Assembly (NCBI GenBank): GCA_029953675.1 | Contig: JAMWBK010000001.1 | Coordinates: 3,302,501 to 3,366,500, forward strand | DNA from: Rhodosorus marinus | Lineage: Eukaryota > Rhodophyta > Stylonematophyceae > Stylonematales > Stylonemataceae | Direction of reading: 5' to 3' | Length of the DNA stretch: 64,000 nt | Part shown: positions 8,825-17,983 of the stretch, in pieces | How positions within the stretch are numbered: position 1 is the first letter of the stretch | Layout of the letters: the number at the start of each line of letters is the position of its first letter | Program-made: the position numbers and the translations under genes | Notes under the pieces: generated by a model | Seen by the model: only the letters and a program-made list of their open reading frames with translations | Database searches by the model: none | What the model was told of the DNA's origin: nothing

Positions 8825-11803
8825 GTGATTGTTTCCTTAGTACCAATCGAGGTTGAGGATTGCTTTAGAGATCTGAAAACAATGAAGCTGTCCCCTCGCG
8901 AGTTGGACCATTTGGTGTTATGCCAAGCGGGCGGGGTTGCGCAGAGGAGGCTCGCACGCGGGCTGAGGCTGAACCATCCAGAGACGGTGGCCTTGGTATC
9001 AACGGTGTTGATGGAGCTGGTTCGTGATGGCAAGAATTCGGTCGTTGAGCTGATGCAACTAGGTGGGACATTGCTCGGCTTTCGACAAGTGATGCCTGGG
9101 GTACCGGATATGATACACGAAGTACAGATCGAGGCGACATTCCCAGATGGCACCAAGCTTATCACTGTACATAATCCGATTCGAGCAGAAAATGGAGGTG
9201 GGCTGAACACTTGCTGGGTTCGCTTCTAGACCCCTTCCTGAGCACCAGCCGCGTCTGTTTGTTCTTTCTTAGATCTGAGTCTGGCGCTGTACGGATCTGG
9301 ACTATCACCACCGGCTCTAGATGAGTTCCCAACTGAAGAAACGACTACGATAACATCCTGTGCGCCTGGGGAGATTCTGGTCCAACCAGGAGAGATTATT
9401 CTAAACGAGGAGAAGGAGGGTATTCAGCTCAGAGTCACAAACAAAGGCGATCGAGCCATTCAGGTATTCAACGCACTGGTTTACCTCGGTTTCTGCGAGC
9501 GAACAGATACCCTTGCAAACCGAATAATGCGCTTGGCTGTTTAGGTCGGAAGTCATTACCACTTCGTGGAGACCAACCCGATGCTGGAGTTTGACAGAAA
9601 GCGATCCCTAGGCTTTCGTCTGAACATCATTGCCGGAACTGCCATACGGTTCGAACCCGGAGAGGCCAAAGTCGTCCCTCTTGTGAAAATCACCGGTCGT
9701 CGCGTCATTCAAGGCGGGAATGGCCTTCTCGATGCGGAGTGGTGGGAACAACCAGCCGTTGCAAAACCCACACAACTTCTTGGGATTCTTTGACTGAAGC
9801 AGATGCCTTGCGCCATTGCTTGCAGTATTGATGAGGTTGATCATGACGTAATTCTCTCGAAGGCCACCTCTCTGGGTTTCCTCAGCCACGAAGAAGCGGA
9901 TGAGGGCTTCGTGAAAGCAGTCAGCCCGTCAAGAGTGTCAAGAGATGCATACGTACAGATATTCGGACCTACGAAAGGCGATAAGGTCCACCTCGGTGAC
10001 ACTGGGCTGATTGCAGTAGTCGAGAGAGACCTGTGTGCGGAGGAGTACTACGGAGATGAGGTCAAATTTGGAGGAGGGAAAGTCATACGTGACGGGATGG
10101 GACAATGTTCCACAAACTATGATTCCTCAAGGTTACTATCCTCAGCTCACCGGACTTGATGGATTGTTTATCAACGTGCAGCGCTCACTGCCCTCTTTTC
10201 GCTATTCTTCTGCAGTTCGCCCGATCTTGTCTTCACCAACGCGCTAGTCGTTGACTGGACTGGAATCTTCAAGGCTGACGTTGGCGTGAAAGATGGCCGG
10301 ATCGTCGCAATTGGCAAAGCTGGAAACCCTGATATCATGGACGGGGTGCACCCCAAATTGATAGTCACACCTTGTACAGAGATCATTTCCGCTGAGGGGA
10401 AGATTCTTACGGCTGGAGGTGTTGATACCCATGTACATTACATCTGCCCGCAAATCGCCGATGAGGCACTGGCCTCTGGGGTCACAACCTTGTACGGGGG
10501 TGGAACAGGTCCAGCCTCAGGTGAGCACTGGCAATCATGTAGCTCTTACCTTCATTTTTTCGCTGATGCCCCACTGGATTTCGTTTCCGCGTGTTTTCTT
10601 TCAGGAACAAACGCGACGACATGTACTTCGGGAAAATGGAACATCAAGATGATGCTCGAGAGCACCGACGTGTGGCCACTAAACTTTGGGTTCAGTGGCA
10701 AAGGCAACGCCAGCGAACAGGAATCCTTGAAGGAGCAGATTCTTGCCGGAGCATCTGGCTTGAAGCTGCACGAGGATTGGGGCACAACGCCCAAGGCCAT
10801 CGATACTTGTCTGACTGTCGCAGACGAATTCGATGTCCAAATCAGTATCCACACTGATACCTTGAATGAGAGCGGGTTTGTCGAACAGACGATTGCTGCT
10901 TTCAAGGGTAGAACTATTCATAGCTATCATACAGAAGGTGCCGGCGGGGGGCACGCTCCTGATATCATAAGCGTTGTTGAGAAGCCAAACGTTCTACCGT
11001 CATCGACGAATCCTACAAGACCTTACTCTGTGAATACCGTAGATGAGCATCTGGACATGCTCATGGTATGCCATCACCTTGACCCTTCAATACCGGAGGA
11101 TGTGTCGTTTGCAGAGAGTAGAATTCGAGCGGAGACCATCCAGGCAGAGGATCTTCTGCACGACATGGGAGCTCTGTCCATGATCTCGTCTGACTCTCAG
11201 GCCATGGGCCGCGTCGGAGAGTCGATCATTAGAACGTGGCAGACAGCTTCCAAAATGAAATGCCAGCTGGGCAGGCTGCCTGAAGAGCCGTTTCAGGAGG
11301 CGGACAACTTGCGAATCAAGCGCTATGTTTCAAAGTACACTATTAATCCGGCCATTACGCACGGAATGGCGGAGCACGTTGGATCGGTTGAAGTTGGCAA
11401 GCTTGCCGACCTCTGCCTTTGGGACCCACGATTCTTCGGAGCAAAGCCGGAGTTGGTGGTGAAAGGTGGAGGAATAGTTTTGGCCCAGATGGGTGATCCG
11501 AATGCGTCCATTCCTACACCGGAACCGGTCCTTGCTCGGCGGATGTTCGGTGGAAGCAATTCAATGAGCATTGCGTTTGTGAGCAAGGTCTCCCTGCCAA
11601 CAGTGAAGGACTATCGGATTTCGAAGAACATCCAGCCGGTCACAAACTGTCGCGCGATTTCCAAATCGGATCTGAAATGGAACAGCAAACAGCCTCAAAT
11701 GAGAGTCGATCCTGAAACGTTCCAAGTCACTGCCGATGGACAGCTACTCCGATGTGAACCTGTGAAGACCAATCCTCTCGCCCAGAAGTATTTCCTGTTC
11801 TAG
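8825..11803 (+). CDS. urease (fused gamma-beta-alpha)
   Basis: Six exons (8825-9197, 9273-9463, 9545-9741, 9826-10131, 10216-10520, 10605-11803) give about 856 residues, the length of plant ureases, which carry all three bacterial subunits in one chain. The gamma part is residues 1-124 ([20 protein letters not shown]). The beta part includes [19 protein letters not shown] and GFRLNI.AGTA.RFEPGE. The alpha part has [13 protein letters not shown], the nickel ligands HVHYICPQ, the carbamylated Lys in [16 protein letters not shown], the flap region MVCHHLD, and ends in the family C-terminus KYFLF. The enzyme hydrolyses urea to ammonia and carbamate and needs nickel and accessory proteins not seen here. 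The exon 3 donor is ambiguous (9738 or 9741; same phase). Intron 5 is 84 bp with no in-frame stop. Confidence 0.96.
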
Positions 11804-12633
11804 GTTTCCGCAGCACCGTCTACTTGACGCCCGAATCTGAGAATCCGAGTAAAGCAAGCCCGCTATTCAATATTTTATTCAAATACGCGACATTGACTCG
11901 GGCTCTCCACCCTCATTGACCTGACGACTGCCAAGCAAAATACTTTGCTCCTTCAAGCTCTTCTAATACATTGAAGAGCTTCCAGTACTCCTCTACATCC
12001 AAAGCCGCAGGGAAATTTTCCTGGCCAAGCCGTCAGAGAGAGCCTGGCCATTGTTACAATCTCCCTGAGCTCCTTCATCACTGAGCAACCCCAGCGGCAT
12101 GAATCGTTGGTAAATCTCCTTGGCCAAGCCCATTGGAGATCTACTTGCGAATGTTTCCTCCGCCTCCGAGCAGAACTATGGAGCCATGAACTGCTTGTAA
12201 ATTTCCTTGGCCAAGCCCGTGGGAGATCTACTGGCGAATGTTACAGTCTCCTCGAGCTCCTCCCTCGTTACGGAATAAAGTTCCCGAAAACGAAAAAACA
12301 AAGTATTTCGTTGGTAAATTCTCTTGGCCATGCTATGGGACCCGTATTGACGACTGTTACTGCTCCCGTGCTCCTCCAATGCTAGAGCTCTTGTCCCCAC
12401 CACCTCCAGGGACTTTGAATATGGTAGGGGGCCGGGGAAGTGGGGTGCTTTTCGAGCGGTCTAAGCTTCTTTGGAAGAGGTTTGGTTCTTCCTTTGTACT
12501 TGAACTTGGTTTAGAATGAAACCCAGCTGATTCTTTTTCTGGGTTAGTGAAACGCATTCAAGTTGCTGGGGAAAAGAGGAGTTAAAGTGGTTTTTTTGGA
12601 TTGGTCTTCTTATAGGAGAGACTGCGTGAAGAG
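11804..12633. other. spacer with in-frame repeat locus
   Basis: Between urease and the Eaf6-like gene. It contains the four-copy repeat described separately, and a minus-strand open frame at 12357-12557 rich in Pro, Ser and Gly that could be an upstream exon of a repeat protein. No joined model keeps the frame, so no gene is called. Confidence 0.4.
12012..12360 (-). repeat. four-copy repeat encoding GLAKEIY-type peptides
   Basis: Four degenerate copies on the plus strand (about 12012-12055, 12111-12154, 12198-12243, 12314-12360) share AAATTYCCTTGGCCAAGCCC. Read on the minus strand, all four fall in one frame and encode SHSMAKRIYQRN, SPTGLAKEIYKQFM, SPMGLAKEIYQRFM and SDGLARKISLRLWM, two of them preceded by EE(T)..FASRS. 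Only one stop, a TAG at 12176-12178, breaks the frame between copies two and three. Shared frame with variable unit length (about 84-117 bp) suggests peptide-level selection, either in a live gene with an unseen intron or in a recent pseudogene. The family is not recognised. Confidence 0.6.
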
Positions 12634-13008
12634 ATGGTGCGGTCGGATGACAAGGCGCTTGTCGCAGATCTGAATGCTATGAGAGCTAAAGTGGCTGAAG
12701 CTGAGTCCAAGTTAGCGGAGCTGGAAGGTGAGATTCAGAGCCGCGAGAGTGAGTACTACAAGGAGACGCTGACGAGGGGAAACGTTGTCAAGGGGTGGGA
12801 GACGTTTTTAAAACGCCCGGATAAGTCTTGGAATTCAGTTCAGGCGAGAAAGATAAAAGCCGTGGACAGAATATTCTCGAACTCAAGCACGAGCAGGGCC
12901 CCAGAGGTCCAGCCGGGTGATGGTGAAAAGGTTCCCAAGAAAATTGTCATTCAGTCAGGAGGGATATTGAAGAAGAAAAAGTTCAAGAAGAAGGTCTCCG
13001 AAGGGTGA
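12634..13008 (+). CDS. Eaf6/MEAF6-like histone acetyltransferase subunit
   Basis: A 124-residue protein. Residues 12-45 form a coiled coil (LNAMRAKVAEAESKLAELEG), followed by SEYYKETLTRGNVVKGWETF, which matches the conserved core of Eaf6/MEAF6 (E..Y...T...GN...GW..(F/Y)L). A short linker with AVDRIFSNSSTS follows, resembling the RLFS.SS segment of the human protein, then a basic tail (ILKKKKFKKK). Eaf6 is a small subunit of NuA4 and MOZ/MORF-type complexes that acetylate histones. The sequence just upstream of the ATG (cttcttatag then an open, in-frame ERLREE) looks like a splice acceptor, so an earlier exon is possible. The length fits the short non-animal members. Confidence 0.8.
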   Translation: MVRSDDKALVADLNAMRAKVAEAESKLAELEGEIQSRESEYYKETLTRGNVVKGWETFLKRPDKSWNSVQARKIKAVDRIFSNSSTSRAPEVQPGDGEKVPKKIVIQSGGILKKKKFKKKVSEG

Positions 13009-13266
13009 ACTAATGAATTCTACAAGGTACGGAGGATGTGTAACGTCTGGAAGGGTTGGTTCTTCATTATTATACATTCGGCCTCCGAAATTGTACCAAA
13101 ATTTTGAACGTCATGGCCATGTACGTCCCGGTGAACTACGCACCCGCGAAGCTATCAACCGAAGCGCAGAACCAGCGAGAGAAGACAAGGCGTTGGGAAT
13201 CAACGCAGCATTGCTTTTCCTGGTACTAAATAATTAGGATAATGTCAGGGTACGAACTATCAAGCT

Positions 13267-15341
13267 TCACACGGGTATAGGTCGCTTTCGAGCTTTGGGA
13301 TATCGACCAAATTTGCGCCGTTGTCGCGACGGGAGCAGCAGTCGACCCCAACGGATCGTTACGACCAGCAACACCACCGTGAAGACAATAACCAGGAAGA
13401 ACTGGACTCCTCTGGCTAGCCATGACAGAAGGATGTAGTGCCTGATACGCATGAACCAACCAAAAACAAAAAGGCGAAGTAAGCGCAAGTTCGCGCGGGT
13501 ACTGGCCAGCGACTTTGACTTGAGGTGGTGCGCCAGGCAAGGGCGCGATGACTTACACTCGTCTTCTCTTCGGAGACGCACACGCTTTGGAGAGCCTGAC
13601 CTCTACTTTTTCGTATTTTCTTGGTGAGAACGTAACTAAAATGTTGCTCATTCCGCGGCTCTGACAATCGAACACGATCCTCAGGAGGGACGTGGCACCC
13701 GAGAAAAGAATGTCCCCCCTGGGGCGGAGAAAGGTTGTCGTCATTCCCTCAGAGAAACTCGGCTCCTTCACCCTTACCAACGCTACGCTTGGATGAAGTG
13801 AGATGACGTTCGTGGATCCGAAGAAGAACTCCTCATTCTTGGCAACGTTCACTAATTGCACCGTAAAATCCGATTGATTCTCCTGCGATCGTGGTCATTT
13901 AAAGGGAAAAAGGCTCAGCACGAGTCCGGCACGAATGCACAGTCGCCGGGAGTGAGTATCTCACGGGAATGACTACTGAGGATAAGTGATCGCTTTCTTC
14001 GTGGTTCCAGAGTGTGCTACCATCCATACTCTGCACTTGGAGCCCCCTTGCAACCGCGCCACTGCAATCTTTCACCCAAATGGCGATGAGGTCTCGAAAC
14101 GGTGGCATTGGTACTTTCAAAGTGACAATTGCTTGCTTCTTACGGAGGCATTCATACTTGACCTTCAGCTGTGTCGCCTGGTCGCGATAAATCGTGTTTT
14201 CTAGGGGCAGCTCCAGATAGACGTTGACTACCGCCTTGTCTGAAACAGACACGATGGGCTCATGAAACCCTAAAGAACAGACAGAATCCATCAACGGGCT
14301 TTTAGGTTCCTTCAGAATTACTAAGGCCAAGCATCTCGATCGCCTCGGCGGGCATCGTGATTTTTTGTACTCGGGCAAAACGAACTTTGTGAGCTACTTA
14401 CATCGATTCGTTTCAGTGTGATCCTTGTCCAGCTCCAAGAAGATGCTTGTAGCCTGCTCGAACATGTTAACGTGCATGTTTGTCTCTGGGGCTTGGAAGT
14501 AGACGAACGGTTGTTCACGCTCACTGTCGATGAATCCCATTCGAACTCCAGACGGTGTTTCGTTTCCTGGGCAGCGTTTGATCCACGAGAATGAAACCCT
14601 CTGCTCGGGCATAACATGGTCTTCCTTAGCTACGTTAAAGGGGAGATCGATTTCGAATTTGATATCTCCTTTCTCAACGCAGTTGTACTCGATGGAAAAC
14701 TCTCCAGAACGTTCTTCGCGCTCGTACTTGAAGTCCAAAGGCTTTGCATCGGCTATGGCGCTTGAGTTCGTCAGCGTGGGTTTCAGTAGCGTCAAGTTGG
14801 CCGCCGAGGACCACTGAATTCCGAAAGCAATCCTCTCAGAATACTGCGAATCGAAAAAGCACTGTGTGGGATCATCGTCTACGCAAAGCCAGTAGCTGGA
14901 GAGCTCGCCGTTCGCAAAGACTTCCGCCGTAGGGTGGTCATTGGCCAGGCTTTTCACGAACACCAAAAACTGAATTTCCGAGAGGTCCTCCAAAGTATCC
15001 TCTTCCTCATCTTTGTTCAGTACAAATTCGGCCGAATCACCAACCTGGATCGCTCGATTATCAGCCTGGATCGCTCCATCGTCAGCGTGGACCGATCCGT
15101 CATCAGCTAGTTTCGCTCGATTATCAGGTTGGATCGATTTATGATCAGCTAGTTTCGCTCCAGCAGCTAGTCTCACTCCATCATCAGCTATTGTCACTCT
15201 ATCATCCTCTAGGATCGATCCTTCATGGTCTAGGATCGCTCCATCATCAGGCTGCGATCCACCCAAAGCCAGAAATCCCAAGATCAGTACCCAAATCGAA
15301 AGCTTGGATGCCATCCCGAAGACAGCCCTTCGGACGACCAA
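13267..15341 (-). CDS. type I membrane protein with repeated extracytoplasmic domains
   Basis: Four exons (15341-14402, about 14269-13965, 13882-13557, 13441-13267) give about 581 residues; starting at the internal Met at 15314 gives 572. A signal peptide (MASKLSIWVLILGFLALGG) is followed by 10-11 degenerate heptapeptides of DDGAIQA type, then three similar segments of about 110 residues. Each carries a Cys and two share a hydrophobic strand ending in a Trp-Lys-Cys motif: FSWIKRC, IAIWVKDC and LLRIVFDC. Near the end is one transmembrane helix (VQFFLVIVFTVVLLVVTIRW) and a basic cytoplasmic tail of about 25 residues. This suggests a secretory-pathway or surface protein with three beta-rich modules. 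I do not recognise the family. The exon 2 acceptor is ambiguous because three candidates keep the frame. Confidence 0.75.
15042..15251. repeat. 21-bp coding minisatellite
   Basis: About ten tandem 21-bp units (consensus TGGATCGCTCCATCATCAGC, one unit shortened to 18 bp) lie in exon 1 of the minus-strand membrane protein and encode the heptapeptide repeat after the signal peptide. All units keep the reading frame while differing from each other at several positions. Confidence 0.85.
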
Positions 15342-16119
15342 ATACCTAAAACAAGATCACCTCCGACCTCCAAAGCCACCAGCCGCAAGCCTCGATGGAT
15401 CGCTGTCCGTTTCTGCTCTAAGTTCTAAGTACAGATCTGCGGAGGGCATCCCTTCTCGGTCATGGCTGACACTTGCGCGAGTAAGATCATGCCAGTAGAT
15501 CTCTTAGCAGTTGACCACACGAAAGAGCTTTGAATCTGGGACAAATATGTTCTTGCAAACTGTTTGTTCTTGTCTATGGGAACCTAGGACGTTTTCCATG
15601 TCTAGAATGGTACAGAAGTAGAAGCTTATGCAAATACCTTTCAGTAGTTGCCGGTTGCACGCGTCCATTTCCCTTTTGGATTGGAAAATCGGCAACAGGG
15701 ACCCCTTTCGGATTGGGACAGAGCATGGAGCGTGTGGTGTGTTCCAAGTCCTGGTTTTCGAAGATCGGAGTGGTCCCTCACCGGAATTCGATTAGAACTG
15801 GCACCACAGGATGGGAGCACACCGAATTTTTGAAGCACGTTCAGTGATTGGATTGGACGCTCAACATCTGTTCAGTGCGGAACACTTGTTTCTAGTTTTC
15901 TTCTGTTCTTGAACACAGAAAGTTTCCACCAGCGGAATGGAAATGACGGACACGCCAGAGCCCCAAACAAAGTGGGAACACAAGGCTCATCAGTCCACGG
16001 CTGTAAGCTCCGTATGTGCTTAGCAGAACTCACTCCCAGGTTCGTTCGCAATGGGACAAAATGGAAAGAATTCCTCATTTTTATTCTGAAAAGGAAACTT
16101 GCAATCTCACCGGAATGGG
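15342..16119. other. spacer, no gene recognised
   Basis: Upstream of the membrane protein gene and downstream of the glutathione transferase gene. Short frames on both strands have no recognisable motif. It probably holds the promoter of the former and the 3' UTR of the latter. Confidence 0.4.
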
Positions 16120-17079
16120 CTAGGCGCCAGGAAAGTCTTTCTGTTGGCCTGGTGAGGCGGCGATAACTGCCGGGTGCTCAGACAGAGTTTTGTAAAGCCG
16201 ATGGAGAATAGGACAATTTTTCTCAACGTCCAGACCGAATCGCACAGCAGCGGAATAGAGCTTTCCCACAGAAGAGCATAAGGGCAAATGTGTGCCACCT
16301 CGGTAAGTATGGAGATCACCACCACAGCTGGTTATGGCGTCTGGGGAAAGATATACATACCTGAGGGTACAGGAAGGCGTCTGCGATAGTTAGGTCATCA
16401 CCAACTGCGTATTTACCGCCGTACTTTTCTACGAGGACTTCCGCAGCTTTTAGTCCTCTGAAGAGGGCTTTCTCAACCCAAGCCATTTTCGCATCGGCGC
16501 CTCCTAGCTCTTCTATTCTGTTGATTAAGCCGAGATTTTGGTTTGGCTGCGTTCCGGAATTAATAATCTCTGCAATCTCCCGAACCTTTCCATGAGAGGG
16601 CAGCATAGAAACAGGCGTTTAGAGGTCGCTCACAAACGCAGAACAGTGATGAGTCAACGAGAGATAAAAAGGGACTGGTCATCGTACGATTGCTCTAGTT
16701 TTTGGGTCCTTTGGAAGCATCGGCGGTTCTGTTTGGCGTGTCTCCTCCAAATACTCTGCGATCACCATTGACTGAGACATAGTTATTCCATCTAGCCGAA
16801 TCGACGGCACCTGATTCATACTGTTCACTTTGGAGAAATTCTCGTCAAAGTTTTCTTTCGCCTTCAGATTCACGTACTGAGTCACCAATAAAATCGCAAA
16901 GAAGCAGCTTACGGGTCAGGAACAGAGATTACAACAAAACCCACTCCAGGAACGAAGAAATAGCAAACGAAAACAGTCACTACCTTCATATCGTATTCCA
17001 GGCCCTTATAGTTGAGCATAATCCGCAGCCGAAATGTACAAGAGCTCGCAAAGTAAGAGTAAAGTTCGATCTCAGACAT
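16120..17079 (-). CDS. zeta-class glutathione transferase / maleylacetoacetate isomerase
   Basis: Four exons (17079-16984, 16876-16688, 16585-16361, 16260-16120) give 216 residues, the usual length of the zeta class. The N-terminal thioredoxin-like domain has YSYFASSCTFRLRIMLN, where SSCTFRLR corresponds to the zeta SSCSWRVR glutathione motif, then NSMNQVPSI and QSMVIAEYLEE. The helical domain has SGTQPNQN, AWVEKAL, YAVGDDLTIAD and LYPQLYSAAVRFG across the last junction. The enzyme isomerises maleylacetoacetate to fumarylacetoacetate with glutathione in tyrosine breakdown, probably in the cytosol. No targeting peptide is visible. The last two introns end in GAAAG with a weak pyrimidine tract. 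Confidence 0.93.
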
Positions 17080-17286
17080 ATTTGCAATCCGCTCAGATAG
17101 ACTAGGTTACAATCCCACAAAACACCACCTTTCCTGATAGCTTTCTTTCCTATGACCCCCGCAAGCGCTTGTCTTCCTAACAGAAATGTATCAATGAAAT
17201 ACCCTCGTTCTCACAAATCCTGGGTTGGAGCTGCTCCTCTTGACAGCAGCGCTAGCAATCAATGGCCCACCCCCCCCTCCTGAGTC

Positions 17287-17784
17287 ATGATACATATCTT
17301 AAAGAGAGAACATGCTCGGTTGGAGCAAAGGTTGGAAGGTGTTCATACCTTGGCAGAGGTGCACACTGCGGGAGTAGTCCCTGCTGTTATTTTGTGTCAC
17401 TACCAAGCTCGCAACAATGTGAAAAGAAACATCATCTTTGTGTTTGTCCAAAGTATCCAGAGTTGTCAAAGTTGCTGCTCAGAGTCCGATGTTTGCTAGG
17501 GTCATATGGAACCTTCAACGACGAGAGGGAGTCATCGACCCAGTTCGGTTTCCAAATGACTTCATAGCGGGGGAAAAGTTCGCTGATATCGATGCTCTTA
17601 GTCAGTCATGTTGCTTTTTGGTTTTAGTATATGTGTATATCGTGTTCCAGGTCAAATACGCGACAGTGCGCCCCACTTCCAATTTGGAAACGACGCGGGT
17701 TCAGGGTCGAATATGGAGGAGTCTTTAGCAGCAGGCTTGTCCCTGGGGAACGAAACCAACAACAGCGGCCACCTAAGCCAATAG
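17287..17784 (+). CDS. small hypothetical protein, three exons
   Basis: Exons 17287-17439, 17483-17600 and 17651-17784 join in phase (introns of 43 and 50 bp) to give 134 residues. The model is supported by phase agreement at both junctions and by a natural-looking product: a charged helix (LKREHARLEQRLEG), VVPAVILCHYQARNNVKR, FARVIWNLQRREGV, AGEKFADIDALSQ, and a polar tail ending NNSGHLSQ. The part around residues 20-75 faintly resembles the helical half of GINS subunit Psf1 (a Pro, a hydrophobic helix, RN.KR, then R..W), but the second Psf1 domain is absent, so I do not assign it. The start Met may be preceded by another exon. Confidence 0.4.
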
Positions 17785-17983
17785 TTTCCGTCGGGGGAAC
17801 TGAACTGTTGCACCCCTGTCCACCAGGTGAATTCTCACCGCGCAAGCGCTGAAGCCTATTGCCATCGTGGACTACCGTTGCCGTCATCTTACGTTGTTGT
17901 GTTACCTTCGGATACTCAGTTTGACGTTTATCGACTTTGGCCTTGATGAAGGAATACCCTAAGCAGTGTGAAGCGAAAAGTGT

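Noticed and set aside
9645-9660. GGTTCGAACCC string resembling a tRNA B box
   Set aside because: It lies in urease exon 3 coding sequence and no cloverleaf can be drawn around it.
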